Positions 10,389-20,985 of a DNA stretch of 64,000 nucleotides are shown here, one piece after another; positions within the stretch are counted from its first letter, which is position 1; each line of letters begins with the position of its first letter. A model generated the notes under the pieces. It was not told where the DNA came from. It searched no databases and saw only the letters and a program-made list of their open reading frames with translations. Source of the DNA: Chlorophyllum brunneum (lineage: Eukaryota; Basidiomycota; Agaricomycetes; Agaricales; Agaricaceae); contig OY756144.1 in NCBI GenBank assembly GCA_963576785.1, forward strand, positions 558,001 to 622,000. The letters are read 5' to 3'. The translations under genes were made by a program, and so were the position numbers.

Positions 10389-13259
10389 AGTACCAAGCGT
10401 AGAGACCAGTGAGCTAGATGGTAAGAGCAGGAACTCATTCACTAGAGCTCCCTGTTGGCATTTATTCTCCAGGCCATCTTCATCATCCCTGATATCACCC
10501 ACGAGTTCTACCCCTTCGAACATACGTTTTTCCGCAATACGTTTTTGTCTTCCTATTCACTTGCTGGCGTCTGCCTGGGTATGTGATATCTACCTACAAG
10601 GTACTTGTATCTTCCTGGACACCTCGCTTCCCACGCGCAGACGTTGAAACACGCCGTTGCTGGCTGGAAATGTGTGATTTTAGTGATCAAGCTAGATTGA
10701 AACTGAAGTATGTCACGTCGTTTCTGATCCCGCAATAACACTTGTGAGTGCGGGCATTTTGGTAGCACAGAACTCTGCTGTGCATTGATAGAACGTACAA
10801 TTCACCATGTTCTCGAGGCTCGGGGGAGGTGCGCAGAGTTTTTTGGTTGGTTCCGCGACCTTAATAACGGTATGACATCACAGTATGACGTGTGTCAGTA
10901 TACGATAGCCCTTGCGCCTATCAGGCACTGAGTGGAAACATGCCCGTTACATGCACTCTATCAATCACGCCCGTCGCTTAGGGCGCCGATGGTCCGGTGG
11001 ATTACGTGGTAGAGTTACAGACCCGGAAGCGCGCTTGATGCATGATGAAGACTGCATACATAACCCGATGTACAGTAGTTACGATTCACACCCTCCTGAA
11101 CAAGGGGGATGGTATTGTACTAGGGGGTTGTTCGATAACCTCAGCTACTCGGAGGTAGATCTTTGGATGTTGCCTAGGCATGTACATATATCTAACAGTG
11201 GCTCAAAGTTGGACCGGTGGACAGTGATGAAATATATCTCGACAGTTGAACATCCGGCACTAGGCGCTTAATGAATGGAACGCTGACCGAAGGCGGAAAT
11301 ATACTCATTAGGAAACAAGAAAATCCGTCATGTATGCAACCGGGACTAGGTTATATTCGTCATCGAATATTGTTGAGCAGTGTTATCCTTCCGGTAGCAA
11401 GGATTACTCCCCCCAGGGAAATGCTTACTCTTTCTCGCCGATCAGGGCGGGAGGTGACTGCGGCCTTCTTCCATAACTTCAGATTGAGGACGTTCGCCCC
11501 CCGTTTCAATGATCAGCATATCAATATACAATCCCGGGAGGAGAACTATGGCCGATGAGCCCCTACGATGATGAATTGAAATCGTCAACTATGAATTAAT
11601 GAAAAATTTTGTCGCCTCCAGAACTGCCATGATACGCACCTACCTCGCGTATCACTGTTTAGTAGCAGTTGTTCCTTGGAAGTTCTATGCTTACCCGTGT
11701 CCAATCCTTTATATTGTAAGCCCGACACATGGACCGATAACCGAGTGGTGCTTACGTAGATGATCCCCATCTTCAACATGGCGGGAGTTCCATTCGCAGG
11801 GGTGAGCTGTTGCGGGGTTATGTGATTCAAGGTTTGAACGTTGGCAACGATTCAATGCCTGCAACCCATCGAATCGTCGATTATAAGTACTTGGATGAGA
11901 ACTGCGGATGTCAAGTTGAGATTGTTGATGACTTTTTGGTGATGATTATGCGGACGTCACTGCAAGACGGAACAATTCCACCCTGGCTTTCTGGTCAACC
12001 CAAGGGATGGAACTGTGCAGAACTCGCCGAGTTGACCAGCGGAACGAAGTACAATTGGTCCATTTGGATAGTTATCAACTTATCACTGAGTACTGATGCT
12101 TGCACGGCAAAGACCGCGCGGTATATCCCCTTGAGATCAATGACCAACATGTATGAACATTATTCGCGTCGTTGCACTCTCGAACTTGAAACTTTACACA
12201 CGACCCATTTTCTGAATCCTAGCGATGTGAGAATAAGAAGGTTATGACACAAATACCATAAGGACAGACGTTCATCGCGGTCACAGGTCATAGCTTCTTT
12301 TGTGTCTCTTCGAAGCCAGAAGAATTTTTGTTATCTCTGATTTTGATCCTTCTCAGTACCAACTCTGCATCCAGTAACGGAGCATGTGGTTCTGATTGTC
12401 GAGCAGTATCACCTCGACGTCATAGCAGAACCAACTCGACCTGTGGTTACACACATCAAGTGATCCGCCCTTCCAGATGCCCCGACACCAACGAATCTCT
12501 TTACCACGTACTATCGCCGACGACCGATATAACTTTGCTAATTGCCATAAGAAGGAGTCAGCAATGCATCTTCGCTTAATGTTTGCGGGCTGAGCGGAAC
12601 CATCAGCTCGCTTAACGAACAGAATGGGAATAGTGTCGTTGTCTGCAACTTGAAAGCAACCCAAACTGCTCACTCTGACGCCATAGTGCATCGCCTTCTA
12701 CCTCAGCACTGTGAGTTGGGCTACCCATGCCTCTTGCTTCTGTGGTTTCTAACCAGTGACGCGATTGCCATCAAGTATTGAGTCTTGAAACTGTGTCTAC
12801 ACTTCACACGCTCATCTTGACGAGGTACAAACATGCACAGCCCAGACCCTTACACTCCCTTAGAGTAGCCTCTAGTACCCTCTTATGTCCCTCTGCCAAC
12901 GTCGATCACATAGCGAAACCGACGGGATGAGTATAATAAACCCAGATTCTCACCAACTGCACAGGGTAAGCCTTGCGTCACCCCTGAACCATCTCCTAAT
13001 CTGGACATCCAAGCGACGAGATGGCAATTAAGCGAGATCTAAAGCACATGTAGTATTCGCAGCCCATTAACTGCGTCCGGCCTCCAGTGATATCGAAATA
13101 GTTTAGCGAAGAATGGTTTGTCCAGATTCTGATTCGATTCCCCGGAATGCACGAACGTTACAGCAGGACCTATGATGCAATACAATAGTTGCTAAAACCT
13201 TCAAATAGCAGAGCTGTCAGGAGCAAGACTGTCTTCCACTCCCCCCCAACCCTGCAGCG
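10389..13259. other. Long region without a convincing gene
   Basis: These 2.9 kb separate helical gene B from the zinc-finger gene. The longest open frames (10912-11271 plus, 11810-12247 plus, 12353-12691 minus) lack recognisable motifs, are rich in rare residue combinations, and do not link through splice sites into a longer protein. The minus-strand frame at 12353-12691 has a faint RNase H-like look (PILF followed by WQLAKLYRSS), which would fit a decayed retroelement, but it is too weak to name. No tRNA, terminal repeat or simple repeat stands out. Confidence 0.5.
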
Positions 13260-14462
13260 ATGCACTCTACCCACAGGGATGCCAGTATCGACAGCCTCCG
13301 GCGAAACCCCACAGACGGTGCTTACCACTGTCCCCGTTGCGATGCGCCCTTCACAAGACGGTCCAACCTAAGACGGCACTATCACATTCGTGAGCAACAC
13401 ATTGAAATGCCTCTTCAGCGTTTCCTGAACGTCTTCTATAGATACAAGAAATATGGTGCACAAGTGCCAAACCTGCAATCAGAACTTCGCAAAAAGGTGA
13501 GCTCTCGAGCGATTCCACGATTCGTATACCTTACTTGTTGTATAATCAGCGAAGAGCTGCAGTCACATTTACTGCAATGCGGCTCGGCAACTTCTTGGGA
13601 CCAGTCGACAGATCGTATGATCCAGGCCATGTCACAATATACGCCTGACGGAGGTCTCTCGCACAATATCGAATTCACAGGAGGGTTGGGAATTGTCGGT
13701 ACTCCGATCCACGAACACCCTCCGGGATTACCAGAGGACTTCATTCACGTTGACCTCTTCCAACAAGCAGACCCCTTGAAAGGACACGAGCAGTCTACTC
13801 AAGAATTCCACGATTTCTTCTCATCAATCTCCTCCGCACTCTCTGAGGCCTCATCGACCCCTTCAACATCCTCAGAAATTATGTCGTCCTCTTTCCCGTT
13901 CCCATATATGACACAGCGCTCTGGAAGCAGTTCCTCGTCAAATGTAAGTCGGGTGGGCTCCGTTTTATTAAAATTCCACTGATCTCGTTCGTTAGGAATC
14001 GTCTCCCTCACCTCCCTCTATGTTCTCCGCCGGCCCCTACAGCAACAACTCCGAAGACCGAGCGAACTCTATTGCACGATGGACCAAGTATAACATGATG
14101 ATGTCGACGGGCGACAAATCAAACCCTGGAGAGAAACCCATGTACACACGAAAACAGGTGGAGGATATGCTGGACATGGTCGGAAGTTGCTTCCTTGACA
14201 CCATCGTAAGTCTTCCATCAATCTGTCGGCGGTCATGAGCTAAGGTTCCCTTATTTCCCAGGATGCCGTTCTTCAACGCACACAAGCGGCCGAGTCGCCC
14301 CTGGGCCAGGAAATCGCTGAGCTGCAAACCCTCGCCGGATCTCCGAATAACTCCTTGAACGCTGAAGCACGAAGGATGATCCTGGTGGAGACCATCCCCC
14401 GGTTAATGTCAAGCCTCCAGACCCTAAGGGACGACACCAACCGGCACACCATTCCCCCATAG
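13260..14462 (+). CDS. C2H2 zinc-finger protein, putative transcription regulator
   Basis: Exons 13260-13943, 13996-14205 and 14262-14462 join in phase 0 through canonical GTAAGT introns to give 364 aa. A single C2H2 finger lies near the N-terminus (YHCPRCDAPFTRRSNLRRH, with a second His in REQH), suggesting sequence-specific DNA binding in the nucleus. The rest is a Ser-rich, low-complexity middle (ALSEASSTPSTSSEIMSSS) and an acidic helical C-terminus with ETIPRLMSSLQTLRDD. A GTGAGC donor at 13497 could start another intron. The obvious CAG acceptor at 13549 would shift the frame into a stop, while acceptors at 13556 or 13562 keep the frame, and no stop occurs if the segment is retained. Single-finger fungal proteins vary widely, so a target cannot be predicted. 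Confidence 0.75.
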
Positions 14463-15696
14463 TTGGCCCACATTATGCTATAGACCTCTTTTTGTTTATT
14501 GTCTTCTTCCTTTTCTTGGTCGTGTCCCTATTGTATAAGCTCTTTTCCATATGGTGGTATGGATATGTACTACTAGTAGATAAATCGATTTCGCTGAGCT
14601 GGACTTCGATACTGTTCCTTTCTCATGAGAGATAAATGGTGCCAGGGAGACAAACTTCAGTGAAAAGCAGTTTACTTCCCAAGTTCTACTTACTTGGCTC
14701 TGCCAATCTACTACCTTTGATACCGCCAGACCCTGAAACACTGCCGGGTGGCAATCACGAACCCTTGACCGTGTCTATGGGCGCTCAACTTCCAGTCCCT
14801 GCACAGATTCTCGGCAAGATCCAAAGCAGCTTAAGATCTATAGCACCCAAACACATGAAACGGGAAGTGATTCTGGACAAGGACTCCTATGTATCGTATA
14901 CTGCTGCGGCGAGGACGGGTAATGTAACTTCTATATCTTTCATCTTCCAATCTTCAGAATGCGGAGCTGTCTAAGAGTATCACAACGGATCCTGTTCTGG
15001 TACTCTCAGTGCCTGGTAGACAACACACCAGTAAGCGAAGCAGTCCCACCGTCCGGCGTGTACGGGAGTATCTAAAGGTGTCCTATATTTAAGAGGACCA
15101 AACACGCTGTCGTCATGAATTAGGACAATCTCGCTTGAAAATAAGCGAGAAATGAGAACGTCATTAGCTTTCCCAGGTGCCTTTGGCGCATCGTCATCTC
15201 AGCGTTGTTGTCGGAAAGTAGACGGCCCGTCATCGTCACATTGACTTGATTGCATATTATCAGTCTGCTAAGCGAGGAGCCATAGAAATTGATGCATACC
15301 TGATCAATGCTACATAACCAAACCCAGCTATAGAAATGACCGGCGGTGAAAGCATATCTTTCTCAGGGGTTCCATTCTCAAATCTGGAGACTTCACACAT
15401 GGATGACCTGAATGCTTCCTACCCACCACACGAGGTAGGCTTGTATTACGAGTTCATCTCGAAAAATCACCGCAAGCTGGTACAGATTACTATTGCTAGG
15501 GCCTATATTGATTGGCTTCTGTTTCGGGCGGGGCGCTGCACTGGAGTCTATCAATCCCGCGTAACTGCTCCTGTGGAATGTCAGGGTATCGAGGATTGAT
15601 TGCTCGAGTTTAATAGGAGTAGGAGCAACCAATGATACCAAGAAGCTGCCCAAGGTACTGAGTTAGATTTGGGTGCGACGTGACTTCAAAAACAAA
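14463..15696. other. Intergenic region without clear genes
   Basis: Open frames at 14636-14974 and 15336-15599 (plus) carry no recognisable domain or splice continuity. The first has a Pro-rich stretch (LLPLIPPDPETLPGG) but no family signature. I see no RNA gene or repeat in the interval. Confidence 0.4.
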
Positions 15697-15803
15697 TGGA
15701 CGCTACGAGGATCGAACTCGTGATCTTATACAGATCTTGTAAGCAGTTGCTTACAGACACATGACAGTGCAAAGCATACGCCATACCACTAGGCCAAGCG
15801 CCC
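15697..15803 (-). tRNA. tRNA-Ala (anticodon TGC) with an intron
   Basis: Read on the minus strand, the acceptor stem GGGCGCT pairs with AGCGTCC (one G-T wobble). The D-arm is GCC..TAGTGGTAT..GGC. The anticodon stem TATGC pairs with GTATA, and the loop TTTGCA gives anticodon TGC. The T-arm is ACGAG-TTCGATC-CTCGT, with discriminator A. About 35 extra bases follow position 37, the standard place for a nuclear tRNA intron. The encoded CCA is absent, as expected in eukaryotes. The B-box GGTTCGA-like core (AGTTCGATCC) is present. The exact intron ends are uncertain by one or two bases. Confidence 0.88.
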
Positions 15804-16079
15804 TCATCACCACCAGCCAAACAGTAATCAATATCCACTACCATAGAACTCGGACCCTCTTGCCATGTGTCAACTCCGGAATCAACGAACAGGTCAAGGC
15901 CCGCGACCGGACCGCGCCGTACATCCTTCGTTGACCCAGCTGACAGCCTTCGGACTTGCACACATGATATAGGGTGATACACGAGCTAGGGAACACGGAA
16001 AAAATAATGCTTCTCATCGGTTTGACGAGTGCATAAATGTGACGTGGAACTTGATTCACTGCAACATCGAGCTTCAAGG

Positions 16080-17430
16080 ATGATTCGCCTCTTTGTCTGC
16101 TTTGCTCTCTGCTTATCGCTTTTTGAAGTGGTATATGCTGCTTCACGCACTTCACCACCTTCAGGAGCCAAGGTCGTTCGTGCTGGAACGACAAACTCTG
16201 GAGAATTTTCTACTCTTTCTGCAGCAGTCAATTCCCTTCCAAATGACGGTAGCTCCCAGTCTATCTTTATCTATCCTGGGACGTATACCGAACAAGTTTA
16301 CATCACTCGTTCTGGTCCTTTGACGGTTGGTGGTACTCACTATCTCTTGAATACGAAAACCTAATCCTTGTGGCGGCTGTCTGACATAGGTTTATGGATA
16401 CACAACTGATACTACCAGTTATCACAATAACCAAGTCAACCTTCAAGCTGGTGTTCCTGCCAGCCAGGCTGGGTCAGACGATGCGAGTGGTACACTTCGT
16501 ATCCACAAGGACGATTTCAAGATGTACAACGTCAATGTAAAGAATACCTTTGGACCTGGCACTCAAGCCATTGCCATTAGTCAATACGGAAGCAGAGTCG
16601 GTCTCTATGCTTGCGGTTTCTACGGTTATCAGGACACTCTCTACGCAAACGAAGGGACGCAGGTATACCTCAAAGGGTACATTGAAGTAAGTCCACTACT
16701 TCCACGCAGGATCTTCTGCTTTTCCTGACCCCATTTTTTTTTCCGACATAGGGTGCTGTTGACTTCATCTTCGGAAGACGTGGTTCTGCATACTTTGGTG
16801 GAAACACGATCGGAGTCAAAGGTGCTGGTTGTGTGACTGCCAGCGGTCGTGAGGCAGACGACTCCGGGAGCTGTAAGATCCTCCCCAGTCCAATTTACAC
16901 CAAAGCCCACCTGACTCTTCTCTCTACTCCCACCAGACGTTTTCAACGAAAACACAATCGTAACAGCATCCGGCGCATTCTCAAATGTCACTTCAAGGGT
17001 ATACTTCGGAAGACCCTGGGGAGGTAAGTACTCCCTTTAGAACCACACGTCCAAACCACGTTTACACATTTCTTAATAGACTACGCCAAGTATGTATTCA
17101 ACCATCTAAAAATATCTCTTTCTTTTCAAACGTCGGAAGTTCATATCCTTACTAACACCTACGCATTTTCCGCCTGGCAGGGTCATATTCAAGAACACAG
17201 TCGTGACCGCACCGTTCAACAAGGCTCTCTGGTCACAATGGAACACAGGTGACCCCCGGACCGATCATGTTTTCCTTGCAGAATACGACAGTACCGGAAG
17301 CGGCGTGAGCGGCGCAACTCGTCCGAGCTTTGCTACTGTTCTCTCTTCCTCGCAAGCGTCTGCCTATTCCATTTCTAGCGCAGTCGGGAGCGACTACGCC
17401 AGCTGGGTAGATATGAGTTACTTCGTTTAG
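16080..17430 (+). CDS. Secreted pectin methylesterase (carbohydrate esterase family 8)
   Basis: The enzyme demethylates homogalacturonan in plant cell walls. Six exons join in frame to 336 aa: 16080-16325, 16390-16686, 16752-16872, 16937-17023, 17080-17089 and 17181-17430. The start MIRLFVCFALCLSL is a signal peptide cut near VVYAA. Pectinesterase signatures are all present: QAIAISQYGSRVGLYACGFY followed by GYQDTL (first catalytic Asp), GAVDFIFGRR (second catalytic Asp) and YFGRPWG (substrate-binding Arg). The fifth exon is only 10 nt, but it is required to keep frame and restores the conserved RPWGDYAKV. The donor of intron 1 (GTTGGT) is unusual. The length is normal for a fungal single-domain enzyme. 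The gene is convergent with FEN1. Confidence 0.92.
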
Positions 17431-18212
17431 AATTTTTTAGCTTCGAGGCTGGGTCGAGTTTGGCGGGTGGAGGGGATGTTATTCTTACGTTCTGGATGCT
17501 CGCATTCTGCGAATTGATGCAAAAGAATAGAGTGCTATAAAAATATTTATCTGGGAGCAATGGATCATAAAGGCATCGTTTCATTAAACTCGCTTAGGGA
17601 ATCGGCCGCTACGACTTGTGTCATGAGCCAAACAGAGCTCGTTCTCGAGATGTCGAAGACTGATCTGGGTTGTTCAAAGCTATGCAAATTCTGAACGGAT
17701 CCGAGAGGGTAAGCGGTCCCTACCCAAGAAGGTGATTTCTCTACCTCATGCTCTTGGGCCTCCGGAACATGACCTCCATGTCGGACCAAGCAACAAAGGA
17801 CAGAATCCAATATCCTGTGGACCTTAGATTTCACGATGACCGACGTTAACGCATTCACAAAGACTATCCAGGGACAAATCCCTAGTGCCCTGGAATTCCA
17901 TATGGCTGAGGGCTTGAACAGGCTGGTACCGTAATAATCTCAAACACAGCTATTGGCCCGCTTCTTCTAGCGCGGGTACGGCTAACGTTGACCGCGCATT
18001 GTTTGCCGGTGGCGATAGTCGACCTCTTAAGCGGCGCATATCACCCCGACCCAGTTAACCGGGCGTCGCTTTCCGTTGTCCTGACCACGTTCGGTGTACA
18101 AGGGTCTACGTCACAACAGGGACAGGCAATTTAGTGAAAGCAATAAAGACAATTCAAAAAGAATGGAATCCACAAATATACATAAATCAGTCAGATAAGA
18201 GCGGATGGAAGA
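17431..18212. other. Convergent intergenic region
   Basis: This holds the 3' ends of the pectin methylesterase (plus) and FEN1 (minus). A short AT-rich stretch with AAAATATTTAT near 17540 and CAATAAAGA near 18143 could serve polyadenylation. No coding potential was recognised. Confidence 0.45.
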
Positions 18213-19899
18213 TCATTTCCGTTTCGCCCTTTTCCCGGTCCCAGCTTCTGCCTTGTCATCTCCCTGAAAGTATATTCAGAGCGGAAAAACCGTAAGAGTG
18301 TTTGGTACTACTTACCTTCCGTTTTGTCCCTTTGGCTTTCGTATCGCCTTTGGCGGGTGCGGGTTTGTCCTTTGCTTTGACTGAGAAGAAGCCGTCCAAC
18401 CGGCCTTGCTGTTTGGTGTTCAAAAATTTCTGAAGCTTCTCAGCGCCTTTGCGTACTCTCTCCTCGCTACAAGGGAGTATTAGCAAGGGAAGCAGGATCA
18501 AATGATGGACGGGGTCTCACTTGAAGCCTTTTTCCGTCACTAGGAACTGTACTAGGCCATCGACGTCGGGGTTTTTCCATTCGAGCTGAGAACAAGGTTA
18601 AAGGGCGCTGGCGTGTAGATAATACAATCATGTACCTCTAGTTCGTCGGCAGGTACAACCTCAGGCTTTTCAAAGAGTTGCTTGGCATCTTCCCAAGGCC
18701 ACTCATCTGGTATCCTGATTCCACCGGATCCTTTGCCCTTGCCCTTCTTGGGTTTCTTCTTAGATGGATCTTCGGCTGGTTCAGCGTCTGATGTAGGTGC
18801 GGGTTCATCTTCAACCTCGTCCTCAGAGGCTGCTACTGCCTTTTCCCCCCCTACCCTATGCCATGATAAGATATGGTGCGGGGTGAATCAACTTTGAGCT
18901 TACTTTTCTCTCAGATGTGCGATGACTTCGCCCAATCCACCATGTTCTCGAATCAGTTTGAGAGCAGACTTGGGACCGACACCCTTTATTGGTTCAAGGT
19001 AGTCACAACCTAGCAGAATGCACAAGTCAATGAACTAGCAGAAATTCAGCGAGGAGCAATAAGGACTGCAGAAGATTGCTCACTTGGCTCATATTCATGT
19101 CAAGACCCTTCAAAGCGGCCTGAAGGTTAATTTCGCTAATAGGCTGTTTCTTGGCCTCTGAGAAAGTCAGGTGCCGATAGAGTATTGGGGTGTCGAACGT
19201 AAGAGTGTCCATATCTTCCGAACCAGCCGCATACACCTAGGAAGAAGATAAAGTATGGGCGAAGGTGAACAACAGAGTATCCTACCTTGCCACCGCGAGC
19301 AAGTTCGGCGCATTGCGCCTCTGCTTCAGAGGGTGCCTAAACCTGTGTCAGTAAACATCGTAATTCATACAAGCGCAAACCCACCACCACGACCGGAATT
19401 CCCATCAGCCTAAGAAGCCTGATACATTCTTCGTTGTGCTGTTTCGTCACTTTCACTGTCCGTCTTGATAATCGGTCAACATCTTCCACCGTGCCCGTCT
19501 CCTTTGCTTCTTCGCCCTCTTCCTTGGCTTCCTCGCGCCGTTCGAATCGCTTCGACAACTATAGAACATCAGCGGCGACCTGAAACCTGGATATTGGGGG
19601 AAACATACCACGCCTTTCTTAAGCTCGGGTGGCTTGCCATCAAACACATATGCTGGTTTGATACCGTTTTCCACGATGCGTATCGTACGGTAGAAAAATC
19701 CCATGAGATGGCTAGTTGTCTCGCCGGCGTCGTTGGTGAGCATTTCGCCGTCCTTCTGCCGGACGGCGATGAGGAACTGGTATATTGACATGGAAGCGTC
19801 TATGGCGACTTTGCGCCCAAAGAGAGTTTTTATGTCATGCTCCTTAATGGCTGCGGGTGCGTGTTGTGAGATTAGCCCTGTGAGACCCTTGATACCCAT
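18213..19899 (-). CDS. FEN1: Flap endonuclease 1 (structure-specific 5' nuclease)
   Basis: This nuclear enzyme removes 5' flaps during Okazaki fragment maturation and long-patch base-excision repair, guided by PCNA. The N-terminus [18 protein letters not shown] at 19899 is the invariant start of the family. Catalytic regions are in order: [80 protein letters not shown] (helix-hairpin-helix). A PCNA-interacting box is visible near the end (QGRLDGFF). The C-terminus is a Lys/Arg-rich tail (GKRAKRK) likely acting in nuclear localisation and DNA binding. About eight short introns separate the coding blocks, and the stop TGA is at 18215-18213. An acidic and Lys-rich insert ([19 protein letters not shown]) before the C-terminal third is the most variable part. 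Confidence 0.96.
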
Positions 19900-20040
19900 G
19901 GCGGACGGTGAGCAAGACTCAACGCGATGTCACACAAGCGCGTTCAATGGATGTGACACTGTGACATGACGCGTTAGACTCAACAGGGCAGTCTTTCCCA
20001 TCTGTCAAAGCCAGGTGAGCTGCAGACACCACTGAGACAA

Positions 20041-20334
20041 TCATCCTGACCTGATATCAGTCACTTTGAGCGTATGTATAGTCGGATCGTCCATTGTGCG
20101 CGGCCGCATCTTCCCGAAAATGTTCGACATCATCGTGCGCAGCCCAGCTGCGACAGCTCTCGCCCTCCCATCCCCCTGATGGATAATTGTTAACCACGAC
20201 TTGCAATAGTCGGTAAACACTTCGAGTTTTCCGCGCAGTTCCTTCTGTGAGGTCTGCGACGACTCAGCGTCGGTGAGTTCTATACCCGCATCTCGAAATC
20301 GTGGTGCGAATGTATCAATTCCTATTCTAGGCAT
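20041..20334 (-). CDS. Small hypothetical protein upstream of FEN1
   Basis: ATG 20334 (MPRIGIDTFAPRFRDAG) opens a 97-codon frame rich in charged residues, with a helical middle (KLEVFTDYCKSWLTIIHQGD) and a basic stretch (FGKMRPRT). It ends at TGA 20041, or possibly continues after a very short intron (GTCAGG...CTGCAG, 31 nt) into a second exon ending near 20000. I do not recognise a family. Amino-acid composition looks coding. The gene lies 142 bp upstream of FEN1 on the same strand, so its terminator and the FEN1 promoter overlap. It could also be the 3' exon of a longer gene. Confidence 0.45.
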   Translation of the reverse strand: MPRIGIDTFAPRFRDAGIELTDAESSQTSQKELRGKLEVFTDYCKSWLTIIHQGDGRARAVAAGLRTMMSNIFGKMRPRTMDDPTIHTLKVTDIRSG

Positions 20335-20985
20335 GTTTTAAGAGTACACATCCTCACAAATTTTTCACATAACAATGGAAGGCACCCCGGAAGAATCATC
20401 TCCCCTCTGTGGGCGACTTGCAGTTTGTTTTCCTGTGATGACTCTTCTAGCTGAGGGATAACGTGTTACAACGTAAAATCGTTATCATTCTCGCCACGGC
20501 CTCCACTTTACAAACGTTGACCACATGGCTGGATCAACAAATGGTACCTTGCGAGTGCAATGTATTCCATTCTCTCACACCCATTATGGAAACCCTCTCT
20601 TTATGACAAATACTCTCCCGGACGCTCTCGATAAAATTTTCGAGCGACTCAAAGAGCAACTACCTTCAGGGGAGCTCCAACTCGGTTGCGATGCCACCAT
20701 ATGACACTCACACCCAAGGGAGCTCAGTTTTGCGACGCCAGCTGTTGCCATATCAGAGGGTCCGGGTTTAGCACAAGGGCGGCCAAGAACCATCACCCAA
20801 TCTGGAGCTCCACCCTCATATGCCTGTTGTGGGCTGGGCGCTAGTGTTACAAAAATATCATCACCACAAGTATTTCAACTTTTCCTCATCTCTATCCCCC
20901 CCACACGCGCCGTACTACATTCCCTCCCTTCTCTCGTTTTACGCCGTCTCTCTTTAATTTCTTTGGTTCTGGACTCGATCGCGAA
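20335..20985. other. Divergent intergenic region with pyrimidine-rich leader
   Basis: This separates the small minus-strand ORF from the plus-strand membrane-protein gene. The 100 bases before ATG 20986 are strongly CT-rich (CTCATCTCTATCCCCCC, CCTTCTCTCG), a common feature of basidiomycete core promoters. No other gene is evident. Confidence 0.45.

Noticed and set aside
12353..12691. Minus-strand frame resembling RNase H of a retroelement
   Set aside because: Only a loose pattern; no catalytic acidic motif or neighbouring reverse-transcriptase sequence could be seen.
19990..20041. Second exon of the small ORF upstream of FEN1
   Set aside because: The required intron would be only about 31 nt, too short to accept without transcript evidence.
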